From Amphibalanus amphitrite (taxonomy: Eukaryota > Arthropoda > Thecostraca > Balanomorpha > Balanidae): a stretch of DNA of 64,000 bases. Positions 13,401 to 22,660 of the stretch are shown one piece after another. The stretch covers positions 775,001 through 839,000 of the forward strand of contig NW_024881587.1 in the NCBI RefSeq assembly GCF_019059575.1, written 5' to 3'. Below the pieces are notes generated by a model. That model was not told where the DNA came from. It was given only the letters and a program-made list of their open reading frames with translations, and made no database searches. Each line of letters starts with the position of its first letter. Position 1 is the first letter of the stretch. The position numbers and the translations under genes are program-made.

Positions 13401-16400
13401 CGCAGTCCGCACCGCAAAGTATGAGCAGAAGCCGCGCCCAAAGCCAGGGCCCCGGTAACGTGAGGTAGCCGAGTCGGGGCAGCGTGCGCTGACCCAAGCC
13501 GGGGCCGCAGCTTTGGGCGCGGTCTACCGCATCCCCGCGGGCAGCCCCGGGCTATCACATGACACCGGGAGGACGCGCGGCCCCGGCTTGGGTCAGCGCA
13601 CGCTGCCCCGACTCGGCTACCTCACTTTACCGGGGCCCTGGCTTTGGGCGCCGTCTACCGCACCACCTAACAAGCGTGTTCGAAACTGCAGGAGATGATG
13701 ATGAACGGGTTTATCGAAACTTGATTGGATGAGCATATCGGTAATAGCGATTTCAGTGTGTGCATTTATTGTTCATAGTGGTGTGAAATGTGGTTGGGGT
13801 AGGTACGACCGACAACCCGTCGGGGCGAATTTCGCACTGGGGTACTCAAAATTTGAAGAATTCTTCCATGACGTTTCCATGAGTTTTGAAGGTATGGATA
13901 AGTTCTAAAAATCCGGTTCTCCTTATCTGGGCCATTAACTCCATACGGTCCAGGAAAGCTGGCACACTACCGTTAAAGAGCACCAGAAGACTGAATAGTT
14001 AACCCGCGCCCCACTGGAGGGGGGGCTATTTATAGCCCCTCCTCCCGTTTTTCTGCAATAACTTCCGAACCGCTTAACGTATCGACGCCAAACTTTCAGT
14101 ACCTTCGGCTGCATCAATTTGACACCTTGTGTCAAAATTTGAACTTCGTACCTACCATAGGTCGGCTGGAAATGACGTCAGAGTGACGTCATGTTCGGCC
14201 GATTTCGACGCAAAACATTGAACCACGGCAATCGCTCCCAAGAGCTCAGTTTTAAAGCTAGATCCAATTTCTTTGCATGAGATGACTCAAATTAGACTGC
14301 GCTATCAAACTTCTATCTCGGATTTTCGAAATTTTGAAAATTTCGAAAATTTTATATAATAAAATTCAAAATTTATATTTTTACATTTTTCATTTTTTTT
14401 TACTTTAAAAAAACCGGAATATATGTGATAGAACGCATTATTATGACTAGTTCTAGCAAGTTTTAGCTAAATATCTTAAAAAATGGCCAAGTTATAGGTA
14501 CGCATTATTGCAAAAAAATTAACAATTATAAATTTTTCAAATCAATTTTCAGCACAAATTTGACATCGTACGCCAATATAAATAGCACCATCGTGTTCCT
14601 GAGCTCAAACTGCATCCAATTGACACCTTTTTTGTTGAAAAATTTTAACTTCAAAATTTGACCTTTTTTGACCTGAAAGTGACCTGACCTAAGCTAAATT
14701 TGACTCAAAATGACCTCGAATGACACAGACGACATCAAATCCGAAATGTTTGGCCTTAATGAACCATAAAACATGTGTCACGTGACCGACGGATGATATA
14801 ATATTTTCGTGACCTGTGATGACCTGACCTTGATCTGAAAATCCAAGTACAAGTTTGGTACCCTCAGAGTATCTAGAGCATCTGTTCACGAGTGTGTGAA
14901 CCAAAAATGAGCCTGATCTGACTTGTAAGACGGCGGCCAGAGCCCAAAACGTGAAGAAGCCAAAATGCTAATAATTTTTACTTTGACCTGACCTGTGACG
15001 TCATCGGTGACCTCGAGGTCAATGAAATTAGGTTTCGCTCGACAGTTTTTCCGGGGCTATCAGACGTTGTTTGAATTTTGACGATCGGCCCAGTAGTTTC
15101 GGAGTTAGGAGGGGGCTATGAATAGCCCCCCCCCCCCCCCCCCAGTAGGGCGTGTTATACGCAGACCCCAGTGGGGCGCGGGTTAAAGGTTCCAAATTGT
15201 TTTGTCTTGCCTCCCAGGTAACACGTTCGGGTCCAGCCAACAGGAGGGTGTGACGTCCCGTTCCGCCAGTCAGCGGCGTCAGTGACAGGTGGCCGGTGTC
15301 GTGCGGTGTGTGTGTGTGTGTGTGTCAGGCGGTCGGCTGGCAGACCGTTCCATCGTTACAGCTCTCAGCCGACAGCCGCCGTCCCCCAGCGGGCTAACAG
15401 GCCTCCCGTTCACGGAACCTGGGATCGCTGCATTCTGGGCCGACTGCCCAGGATACTCGAGAATCTCCCAGCGTATTTGTCTCCGAGCACTGAGGCCGAC
15501 CTTTTGAGTCATTTCTAAAGGATCCGACTCCAGTGCATAACAGTTTATGTTCGACAAAATAATTTTGATATACGTCTTTCTCTTTCTTTTCCAACAATGA
15601 ACCACTTTGTCTAACTATTCAGCAGTGCCCGATTGAACCAACTATCTTATCAACAATACATTCAACATCGGCGAATATCGACCTTACATAATCGCTCACA
15701 GCCTGACGTCCAACAGCTCCGCCCACAGTAGACGTTCACTTCCGCGTGTCCGAACAACACTTCCGAACAACAAGGCGAGTGTCAAACAACACTTACCTAC
15801 GCAATATCCCCGCCAGTACCCACACTCACTCCGCGACATTTTTGTGCCGGCAGCACGCGGTTCGGCGCCTCGCTGCGCTACATCGAGCTGCCCATCGAGC
15901 TCACCACCAACGCCGTGCTGCACGAGCTGGCCAGCAAGTGTCCCAACCTGACGTACATGCTGCTCGACTTCTCCACGGCCATGCAGCTGCACGACTTCAG
16001 CGAGATGCAGGTCAGCCGGCGGTCGCAGCACGGGAGCACGGCAGCGTTACATGTATTATTTACATGCCTTCGTTGATAGGATCGCCTCCGCTGTCAAATC
16101 ACTTCAGAACTGATATGATATGTCTCTGGTTTCAAGGTCTAACGCAGCATACGGAGGTCGTTTCGCGGATACTCCTCACCAGTTTTTGTTTGCTGCTATT
16201 TCGCCTGCAGTCCGCCGTGCCCTTCGCCTGGCTCGTGTTTATCCAAAATAACTAGCCCGTCGCGGTAAACCAGTTCTGGCTTATGTAGGTCTGCTGTTTA
16301 CACGATGCTGTTTAGCAAGAGATGAAAAAGTCCGGACGATTTCTGAGAACAGAGCTAAAAACGCACGTCGCCTCATCGCGCGCTTATGTTATCTGACAGA

Positions 16401-19400
16401 TGCAAGAACATGTAAGTACAGTACGTATTGCGAGGGTAGCGTTTTCATATAGGTACTTAAGCTTTCGGTGAAGCGAGTCTCATTGTTCGATTGTTCTAGT
16501 GTTTCTCGTCATCCTCCCGTCTGGATCTGACGCAACTGTCACACTTTGTGCGCCAACAGGCGTTCCCCACCCGGCTGCGCTACCTGTGCATCTGCCTCTC
16601 AGAGGTCATCTTCATGGAGGGCTTCATGAGAAAAATCTACAACTTCATCAACGGCCTGGAGGTGCTACATTTGATCGGTGAGTTTTTCGCTTTTTCTTTG
16701 GGGGAAGAGCATGAGAGAGCTGAGGGTTTCGAAACGGCGCAAGACGTTGAAAATGTAATACTGTGATCACCGTTCCGTGCTTCTATCCTCAGGATACTGA
16801 AATCCTTCTCCTCCACGCCACAACCCCCATCCGGGCTGGACAGGCAACTTTATCTCATGCGGGCTGCTCCCTTGGAGCGGCACCGCTGCTCCCGAGGGAG
16901 CGCACCCCGTAGCCGGGTGCAGTGAGTACTTTGGGGCTGGGTGGCCTGTCCTATGGACGGGCTCAGCCCCAGTGACTCACTAGGGTGCCTGCCCAGACCA
17001 ATGTCTCGGGTCTCCCCCTATATCCTATCATCCTCCCGGCTCTGAAATGGTCTCATTGGACCGAAAGGGCCTAACCCAACAAAACAAACAAAAACAATGT
17101 AATACTGTGCGCTGGAAACGTCATTGTCCCGTCCTAATACCTATTGGAAAACTGTTCTTGGTTCTTTGGTTCTTGGTTTTTGCTGCTTACGAGCTTGGAA
17201 AACGGTCACGTCCTCTACATTTAAGAATTCGACGAATGAACAAAGGCATTATCTTCGTTGTCCTAGTTTTTCACCTCTTTCGCTGTGTTGACTGGTCCGG
17301 CTTGCGTTACAGGAACGTACGAGAAAATTGAGGAGGAAGAGGAGGAGATCTACGAGGTGGTGAACGTGCACAAGCTGAAGTCGGCCACGCCCAACCTGCG
17401 GGTGGTCAACCTGTACGGCATCAACTTCGTGGACGACACGCACGTCGAGGCGTTCAGCTCCAACTGCATCCAGGTGAGAGCTAGGTCGATATAACGGACC
17501 GTGGGAGAGAGGGTGCGAGTCAGGCGTCCGACCAGTGCGCCCGTCCTCCGCGGCGGCCCGTGCAGTGAGGTTCCGCTCCAGCTCTGTCTGACGGCAGATA
17601 TCTTCAGAGAGCTGACGGGCAACCCACCCGGTCCTGATGTGTTGCAGATGGAGTGTTTGGCCATCAACTTCTGTGCCAAGGTCACGGGCTCGTCGTTCCG
17701 GATCCTGTTCCAGCGCTGCAGAAAGCTCAAGTCCCTGCAGTGTCAGCAGACAAGTGAGCACCGCTACTCGGCGCACACACCAATGCTAACACATACAAAT
17801 CTGACCGAAACGACACATTAAGGGTGACTATGTAAACAAATATCGCTCATCTGGTGTGAACAAGAACGGTGCATTCTAGCTTAACCTATTTAGAAATAGC
17901 CGTTTGCAACTCAGGATCCTAAAGTTTTCAAGTGATTTCATTGAGAAGGTATTCAAATGAAACTGCCGCACCGTTTGATATCAATGTACTCCAATGATAA
18001 ATGCGAATTATACTGCAGCATAAACCATACTGCATTTTGGTGCGAGACACTTGAACCCAATGTAGAACATCATACCTACTCATCATATAAATTCATATCA
18101 CCAGTATGGGTCATGTGACATCCTGTTTTGAGTGGTTTCACCGCATTTTCCATTTACACCTGAATGTGTGTGTAATAATAGGCACAATGTGACGAACAGC
18201 GGGAGAATGCGGCCCAAAAAAACAGATAGTAACAGATAGTTAGAGCTGATAGTGCGGCAGTCCACACACAGTCACGCCCGGTCATCGTGGACATTGGAGC
18301 GTACATTGTCCCTTAGAGACAGGACAGCACAGCACGTTCAAGCACCGAACAGAAATTCAAGAATGCGCACCTATCTCGATTAACACTACGAGCTGAAACC
18401 CAAAGTGGACGCAACGCAAGAGATCGTGTCACATCTGATAGATGTACAGCGTTTTACTTGCTACCAGTATCTTGTCGTTATTTTGATTCATTTTAATTCT
18501 ACTGCACGTTAAGCAGTGTCATAGTATTATTTATTTCCGTTACATACTTCTAACTTCAAGTTGGGTTACGGAAAATTTATCATTTAACGACCACGCATTA
18601 TCACCGCCTCAAGAACCGATAACAATCCTTTCATTCGTTAATCGTTCATTCTTCATTCATTAATTCGTTTGTTCCTTTGTCCATTCCTTTGTTTCGTCGT
18701 TCCACAGGTCCGGCCACCGGCCCTCGTGCGTTTGTTCCTTTGTCCATTCTTTTGTTTCGTCGTTCCACAGGTCCGGCCAGGCCGGCCCTCGTGCAGTTAT
18801 GACCACTGGCACCTCCGGCAGGTCTGAACAGCGAGCACGTCATGGCGGTGGAGTGGGAGAAGACGATGTTACAGGAGCTGGACATCACTGCCACCGACCT
18901 GAGCACCGAGTGTCTGATCGACCTGCTCACCAGGATACCGGGTCTGAGGTGAGATCCGCTCACCAGGATACCGGGATCCACTCACCAGGATACCGGGCCT
19001 GAGGTGAGCTCCGCTCACCAGGATACCGGGGCTGAGGTGAGATCCGCTCACCAGGATACCGGGCCTGAGGTGAGATCTACTCACCTTATACCGGGCCTGA
19101 GGTGAGATATGCTCACCTTATACCGGGCCTGAGGTGAGATCCGCTCACCAGGATACCGGGCCTGAGGTGAGATCTACTCACCAGGATACCGGGGCTGAGG
19201 TGAGATCCGCTCACCAGGATACCGGGGCTGAGGTGAGATATGCTCACCAGGATACCGGGCCTGAGGTGAGATCTACTCACCTTATACCGGGCCTGAGGTG
19301 AGATATGCTCACCTTATACCGGGCCTGAGGTGAGATCCGCTCACCAGGGTACCGGGATCCGCTTACATTATACCGAAACTGAGACGAGATCCGCTCACCA

Positions 19401-22400
19401 GGATACCGGGCCTGAGTTGAGATCCGCTCACCTGGGTACCGGGTCCGGGACTTGCTCACCAGGATTGACGTGAGATCATCATCATCATCATCATCATCAT
19501 CATATATTTTTTTGCGTCACACGGGGAGTAAGTAAGAAAAAGAAAACATCAGAAATCAGTGACACAAAGGATCGGTGCAGAAGCCTGCCGGCTTAAATTA
19601 ACCCGCGCGGGGCTGGGGTCTCCAGCCGAACGCGCGGGGCTGGGGGGAGGGGTAAATTTTACCCCCCCCCCCTGTTATCTCCCGAACTAATGGTTCGATT
19701 TGGAAAATTCAAACGCCAATCGAAAGCTCTCATCACGAACTACTAAAAACATGTACTTAATTTAAAGTTTGAGGTCAAGGTCAAGGTCAGGTCAAGGGTA
19801 CAAATTGCAAGTTTCTACAGTATCGGCCTTGCACCGTAGTTGCCGAAGAATGGAGTCATGGACTGAGACTGATCGCCCAAAACGTGTTCTTAGGCTACCA
19901 AGACAATATTCGTTGCATACAATATCATTCAGAGGTCAAGGTCAAGGTCAGGTCAGGTCAGGTCAGGTCACCAAAAAACAAAATATAGAAAAGGGCATGT
20001 GCGACACATGTTTTATGGGTCATTTTACTCATAGAATTCAATAGGCACACTCAATAAGTGATATGGACCACCTCTGGATGAATTTCAGGTCGAGGTCAGG
20101 TCAAGGTCAGGTCAAGTGAGGTCAAATTTTGAAGTTGGTTGTTAAGGCCTAAAAAGGTGTCTATCTGATGCAGTTTTTCACGGCGAATCGAATGGTGCTA
20201 TTTTTGTTTCCGTACGAGGTCTAGAACTTCCAAAAAAGTCATTTTTCAAAAATTTTGTGTGTCGTGACGTCATAAAATTTTGAATAACTCCCACATTTTT
20301 GAACCGATTCTTCTAAAATTTGGTATGTAGGTGCACATAGACCACTTCTCTGACATATATTCCGTTTTTTTCGATAGACTCAAAATTTTGGATTTTATAA
20401 TGATTTTCCCAAAAAAGTCAGTTTTTTGAAAAAAAATTTTGGCCAAAATCCAAAATTTTCAAAAAACCGAGCTAGTCATTTAATAGACAAAGTAAAATTA
20501 CGTATAACCTTTTTTGTTACGTCTTGATTCCTTTAAAAATGAAGATGTTAGCGGCGTTTGAACTTTTGCCGTTTTTGAGGCGAAAATGGCGAACATGACG
20601 TCACTAAAACGTCAATTTCTCAAAAATTTTCCGACGGATTTCGCTCAAATTTTCAGGGAACGTGTCAAATTGATGTAAGAAAAGGTACTGAAAGTTTGGC
20701 GGCGCTGCGCGCCGCCGTTTTTGAGATATCGCAAAAATTCGCGAGGGGGGGTAAAATTTCTCCCCCCCCCCCAGCCCCGCGCGGGTTAAAGCACCTTTTC
20801 TAAAAGATCTGCTCACCTGCTTCCCAGGACACCGAGATCCGCTCACCAGAATAACGAGAGTGGCCCTGTGTTGCAAGCTCCGTAGTTACTTGACAAGAGT
20901 GCCATCATGGCCCCTGCTATATCGTTTCGTGTCCCTCAAGGAAGCAAAGGAAGAAGGAAGCTCAGAGAAATTTACCCTATTCGAGGCTCCTACCGCTACT
21001 AAATATAACTGTGTTCTCCGTCCGCCGCCGCCAGGTGGCTGAGCGCCGGCCAGCAGGACGGCTTCACCGACCAGGTTCTGAAGGCCTACATCGAGAAGGG
21101 CAACCCGCGCAACCTGACGGCGCTCGACCTGGACCTGTGCGACAGTCTCTCGGAGGAGGGCCTGTTCGCCTTCCTCTACAAGTACGGCCACCAGCTGCAC
21201 GGCCTGGTGCTCTCCGGCATCCCGCACGTCAGCGACTCCCTCTGGCTCAAGGTCATCCCGGCGCTGAAGAACGTCAGGTAAGCGACCGTCCCGTCACTTC
21301 CATCCTCAGGTCAGTTAAATCCCTCTCCTCCACGGCTCAGCCCCCTGTAACGCAGAACGAAGAGAGTAATAAACGGAACGCTAAGTCGACCGCCCGAGAA
21401 ATCCCGAGTACGAGCCGCACGCCCCTGCGTGCCGTGACAGTTTATTTCGCAGTGTCACGTCCAGACAATTGCGTCACATTACGTCACGGCGCTGCGTTAT
21501 TCAGCAGCTGCGGCGCGTGACTGGAGTACTCGCGAAATTCACGACGAAACAGCATGTGCCGCCGGCCTTTCCGCTTGAACTCGTAAGCAAGCACTGTGCG
21601 ACGTATCACGTAGTATCATTTTCATGCCCGAACCGTATTATCCAACAACACGTGCCGACTGGCACACACAGCATGGCGTTCACCTATTGACTTCGTATCC
21701 GTCCGTGCAGGATCCTGAAGATGGGCACCTTCACGCTGGAGGGTCTCAGTAAGAAGATCCCCGTGGATCAGATAATGGACGCGCTGGCCACCAGTTGCAG
21801 TCAGCTGGAGCGGCTCGAGATCTGCTGGGACCCGGAGACCATCCGGTTCTCCGACAAAAGTCAGAAGGCCATCGACGCCGTCCGCGTGCGCTGCCTGAGA
21901 CTGCGCTGTCTGGTGCTCAGGTGAGGGTCAGGGGGAGGGGATATGTAGGAGGGGGGGGGGGGGCGTGCGCTGTCTGAGACTGCGCTGCCTGGTGCTCAGG
22001 TAAGGGGTCAGGGGGATATGTATGTGGGGGGGGGGGGGGGGCCGTGCGCTGCCTGAGACTGCGCTGTCTGGTGCTCAGGTGAGGGTCAGGGGGAGGGGAT
22101 ATGTGTGTGTGTGGGGGGGGGGACCGTGCGCTGCCTGAGACTGCGCTGTCTGGTGCTCAGGTGAGGGGCCAGGGGAGGGGCTCAGGTTAGGGGAGTGAGG
22201 GTAGGTGAGGGGAGGGGTCGTGCTCTGCCTGAAGCTGCGCTGTCTGGTTCTTAGGTGAGGGGCCAAGGAGGAGGGTAGGTGGGGAAGGGGCTCAGGTGAG
22301 GGTCAGCGGGGAGTGCAAAAAAGTTTGAATTGAAATACGATGGGATCCAGTTTAAGGTTGAAAGAAGAGAAAGACAGCGTTGTTCCCGCATGAAATCAAT

Positions 22401-22660
22401 GCTTTGCTCCTCCTGACAATTTTCATTGTTCCTGACCTGACACTGGATTGTTGATTCACTGAGTACCAACCCCAGCCTCTGCTCCAGAGTCACACATCAC
22501 AGTCTGCGTCCTCTCTGCTCTCAGTGACGGCAAATACTACGAGGTGGTCAAGTCCAACTTCGAGCGGGCCGACCGGTCTACTGTGGTGCGAACGTCGACC
22601 ACGTGCAAGGTGACCAACGCCTACCTGCTGAGCCACTACAACGACCTGCTCTTCAACTAG
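1255..22660 (+). CDS. F-box/LRR protein gene (whole spliced gene)
   Basis: Spliced gene for an F-box/leucine-rich-repeat protein, the substrate-recognition subunit type of SCF ubiquitin ligases. Shared coding exons are 11929-12128, 15854-16010, 16560-16677, 17313-17473, 17648-17753, 18822-18948, 21035-21277, 21711-21920 and 22525-22660 (stop TAG 22658-22660). All junctions are GT-AG and keep one frame. Two candidate first exons, 1255-1428 and 11052-11150, both end in phase 0 at a Thr codon, giving 543 or 518 residues. The F-box (LPDKVLLHIFSFL, RVCRKWRQLAYD, SLW) lies near the N-terminus and is followed by LRR-like repeats rich in L..LDL and N.R.VNLYG patterns. The protein ends NDLLFN. It resembles a conserved arthropod F-box/LRR family from memory, but I cannot give a safe symbol. 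Substrate unknown. Confidence 0.85.
1429..2114. other. intron, nothing recognised
   Basis: Ordinary intronic sequence before the first TTAA element. Confidence 0.6.
2119..2967. mobile_element. TTAA-flanked piggyBac-like non-autonomous element
   Basis: TTAA on both sides (2115-2118, 2968-2971). Terminal inverted repeat CCCTATTAGTGGCAGGGGGG against CCCCCCTGCCACTAATAGGG. No transposase remnant seen. The TTAA duplication and CCC start fit piggyBac. Lies in the first intron of the F-box gene. Confidence 0.85.
3143..3625. mobile_element. short TTAA-flanked MITE (AGGGAC family), copy 1
   Basis: TTAA at 3139-3142 and 3626-3629. Ends AGGGACCCTCCCACCTT and AAGGTGGGGTGGTCACT. Shares a subterminal GGCTATCTCAACTCAAA with the copy at 47786. 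Confidence 0.8.
4780..5545. repeat. degenerate minisatellite (CGCCCTCCT type)
   Basis: Irregular tandem units built on GCGCCCTCCTACCTATTGG and CCTGTTGATCGCCGC, about 30-40 bp each, for some 760 bp. It gives spurious Leu/Ile-rich ORFs on the plus strand and Arg-rich ones on the minus strand. Confidence 0.85.
5571..5774 (+). pseudogene. hAT transposase C-terminal dimerisation-domain remnant
   Basis: Reads VDVLPVKTATNERAFSTMN, then LNGLILLYVHHGIYMDYD before a stop. The LPV.tAt.ERaFStmn...LngL.ll.vH pattern is the hAT dimerisation domain. Upstream is minisatellite, so the catalytic core is gone. It sits inside the hAT-like element and supports that classification. Confidence 0.8.
6632..7589. other. 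intron, nothing recognised
   Basis: AT-rich. A small CGTCGTAACCGA direct repeat occurs at 7335-7405. Confidence 0.6.
7590..8290. repeat. poly-G hairpin followed by degenerate 127-bp repeats
   Basis: 7600-7670 is a poly-G/ACGCGT/poly-C palindrome. From about 7750, diverged units containing TCTCGAGAACGGCTGAACCG and TTAGGGACCGGTTAG recur; two clear copies begin at 8051 and 8178. Likely part of an unclassified transposon; ends not identified. Confidence 0.7.
8345..8660 (-). repeat. SINE-like dispersed repeat, inverted copy
   Basis: Reverse complement of 16777-17085 in outline: GGCCCTTCGGTCCAATGAGA here, TCTCATTGGACCGAAAGGGC there. Similar also at ATCCTTCTCCTCCACGCC, read on the minus strand. 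Confidence 0.6.
8661..10700. other. intron, no gene seen
   Basis: AT-rich. Small direct repeats (TATGCAATATGCATTA, 9282-9316) and a G-run at 10199-10225. No conserved coding. Confidence 0.6.
10720..11051 (+). promoter_or_regulatory. GC-rich promoter/5' UTR-like segment
   Basis: Dense CpG, GGC and GCC triplet runs (10851-10880, 10978-11012), then AGGTCA repeats (11015-11042) immediately before the ATG at 11052. Suggests a start site for the shorter F-box transcript. No TATA box evident. Confidence 0.4.
11052..11150 (+). CDS. alternative first coding exon of the F-box/LRR gene
   Basis: ATG at 11052 opens 33 codons (MEIAWGAVLQEVSEQDG, then an acidic/basic stretch ending KRIKT) up to a GTATGT donor at 11151. 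It joins in phase 0 to the F-box exon at 11929. Upstream is a GC-rich, CGG/GCC-repeat segment with AGGTCA repeats just before the ATG, which looks like a 5' UTR and promoter. This makes it the more conventional start. It has no upstream acceptor of its own in an obvious position. Confidence 0.65.
11151..11928. other. intron, nothing recognised
   Basis: Separates the alternative first exon from the F-box exon; AT-rich middle. Confidence 0.6.
11929..12128 (+). CDS. F-box exon
   Basis: The exon encodes the F-box: TIDKLPDKVLLHIFSFLTH, then RELSQYARVCRKWRQLAYD and SLWSVVSLRPEV. This is the Skp1-binding helical motif (LP.e.l..IFs.L, vCr.W..la.d..LW). The acceptor is GGCAG at 11924-11928. The exon ends in phase 2 at a GTGAGC donor (12129), and the exon end plus donor is copied again 23 bp downstream. 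Confidence 0.9.
12129..12879. other. intron with donor duplication and AGGTCA repeats
   Basis: CTCATCAGGTGAGCTGGGAG occurs at the exon end and again 23 bp later. 12540-12655 holds repeated GACAGGTCAGG words. Confidence 0.7.
12884..13972. mobile_element. TTAA-flanked MITE with long internal GC palindrome, copy 1
   Basis: TTAA at 12880-12883 and 13973-13976. Ends AGGTAGTGTGCCACC and GCTGGCACACTACCG. Contains a 74-bp perfectly spaced inverted repeat (13434-13507 with 13578-13651). Same family, opposite orientation, as 50231-51311. Confidence 0.88.
14003..15182. mobile_element. TTAA-flanked piggyBac-like element (CCCGCGC family)
   Basis: TTAA at 13999-14002 and 15183-15186. Ends CCCGCGCCCCACTGG and CCAGTGGGGCGCGGG, each followed inward by a poly-G/TATTTATAG/poly-C hairpin. 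Interior is rich in TGACCTGACC and TGACGTCA. Only 26 bp separate it from the MITE ending at 13972. Confidence 0.87.
15187..15853. other. intron with GT microsatellite
   Basis: GT repeat at 15305-15327; otherwise nothing recognised. Confidence 0.6.
15854..16010 (+). CDS. LRR-region exon
   Basis: Starts after CAG (15851-15853) and completes the split Ser codon of the F-box exon. Encodes TRFGASLRYIELPIELTTN, then VLHELASKCPNLTYMLLDFS and HDFSEMQ. The pattern of leucines (LASKCPNLTYMLLDFS) is LRR-like. Ends in phase 0 at a GTCAGC donor. Confidence 0.88.
16011..16559. other. intron, nothing recognised
   Basis: Includes the 60-bp stretch 16499-16558 that would be coding if the alternative acceptor were used. 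Confidence 0.6.
16560..16677 (+). CDS. LRR-region exon
   Basis: Encodes AFPTRLRYLCICLSEVIF, then MEGFMRKIYNFINGLEVLHL. Chosen acceptor is CAACAG at 16554-16559. An alternative in-frame acceptor (TCTAG at about 16494-16498) would add 20 residues (CFSSSSRLDLTQ and on). The shorter form gives the smoother continuation from HDFSEMQ. Ends in phase 1 at GTGAGT (16678). Confidence 0.85.
16777..17096 (+). repeat. SINE-like dispersed repeat
   Basis: Begins near CCTCAGGATACTGAAATCCT and ends in an A-rich tail (ACAAAACAAACAAAAAC). An opposite-orientation copy lies at about 8345-8660 and a short 5' fragment at about 21296-21350. The A-rich tail suggests a retroposon, but I could not place Pol III boxes. 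Confidence 0.6.
17313..17473 (+). CDS. LRR-region exon with acidic run
   Basis: Begins after TTACAG and completes Gly, then encodes TYEKIEEEEEEIYEVVNVHK, SATPNLRVVNLYGINF and DDTHVEAFSSNCIQ. The last part is a clear LRR unit (pNLRvvnLyginf.dd..ve.fs..C). Ends in phase 0 at GTGAGA (17474). Confidence 0.9.
17648..17753 (+). CDS. LRR-region exon
   Basis: Begins after TTGCAG and encodes MECLAINFCAKVTGSSFRIL, then FQRCRKLKSLQCQQT. The CLAINFC.KVTG pattern is a typical cysteine-containing F-box-associated LRR. Phase-1 end at GTGAGC (17754). Confidence 0.88.
17754..18821. other. intron with a 60-bp direct repeat
   Basis: TTTGTTCCTTTGTCCATTC with GTTTCGTCGTTCCACAGGTC occurs twice (18667-18722 and 18729-18785). 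Confidence 0.65.
18822..18948 (+). CDS. LRR-region exon whose 3' end seeds a minisatellite
   Basis: Starts after GGCAG and encodes LNSEHVMAVEWEKTMLQELD, then ITATDLSTECLIDLLTRIPG. Ends in phase 2 at GTGAGA (18949). The last bases of the exon plus its donor are the first unit of the tandem array that fills 18949-19460. Confidence 0.87.
18949..19460. repeat. minisatellite copying an exon end and its splice donor
   Basis: About 16 units of about 33 bp, each resembling CTCACCAGGATACCGGGCCT followed by GAGGTGAGAT. The first unit is the end of the coding exon (to 18948) with its donor. Followed by an ATC microsatellite (19473-19502). Confidence 0.95.
19602..20785. mobile_element. TTAA-flanked piggyBac-like element (CCCGCGC family)
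   Basis: TTAA at 19598-19601 and 20786-20789. Ends CCCGCGCGGGGCTGG and CCAGCCCCGCGCGGG. Poly-G/GTAAATTTTAC/poly-C subterminal hairpin. Contains several AGGTCA arrays (19772-19798, 19933-19970, 20088-20132). Confidence 0.87.
21035..21277 (+). CDS. LRR-region exon
   Basis: Starts after CCGCCAG and completes an Arg codon. Encodes WLSAGQQDGFTDQVLKAYI, then an LRR unit (NLTALDLDLCDSLSEEGLF) and a further one (QLHGLVLSGIPHVSDSLW), ending ALKNVR. Ends in phase 2 at GTAAGC (21278). Confidence 0.9.
21711..21920 (+). CDS. LRR-region exon, 3' end tandemly copied downstream
   Basis: Starts after GTGCAG and encodes ILKMGTFTLEGLSKKIPV, then SCSQLERLEICWDPETIRFS and DKSQKAIDAVRVRCLRLRC. Ends in phase 2 at GTGAGG (21921). 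The last 35 or so bases of the exon and its donor recur four more times in the following intron. Confidence 0.9.
21921..22260. repeat. tandem copies of an exon end and donor
   Basis: Four copies of the last 35 or so exon bases (CTGCGCTGTCTGGTGCTCAG) followed by GTGAGG or GTAAGG, at donor positions 22000, 22079, 22161 and 22255. Spacers are G-rich runs. The true exon end is 21920. Confidence 0.93.
22525..22660 (+). CDS. terminal exon of the F-box/LRR gene
   Basis: Starts after a pyrimidine-rich tract and CTCAG. Encodes DGKYYEVVKSNFERADRST, then VTNAYLLSHYNDLLFN and a TAG stop at 22658-22660. No AATAAA is obvious in the following 1 kb, so the polyadenylation site is not located. Confidence 0.9.

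Noticed and set aside
16499-16559. Extended version of exon 16560-16677 using the TCTAG acceptor
   Set aside because: It is in frame, but inserts 20 residues between HDFSEMQ and AFPTRLRYL, where the conserved family reads straight through; kept only as an alternative.
18949-19460. Possible CRISPR-like array
   Set aside because: Units are directly adjacent with no unique spacers, the first unit is a coding exon end, and the DNA is eukaryotic.
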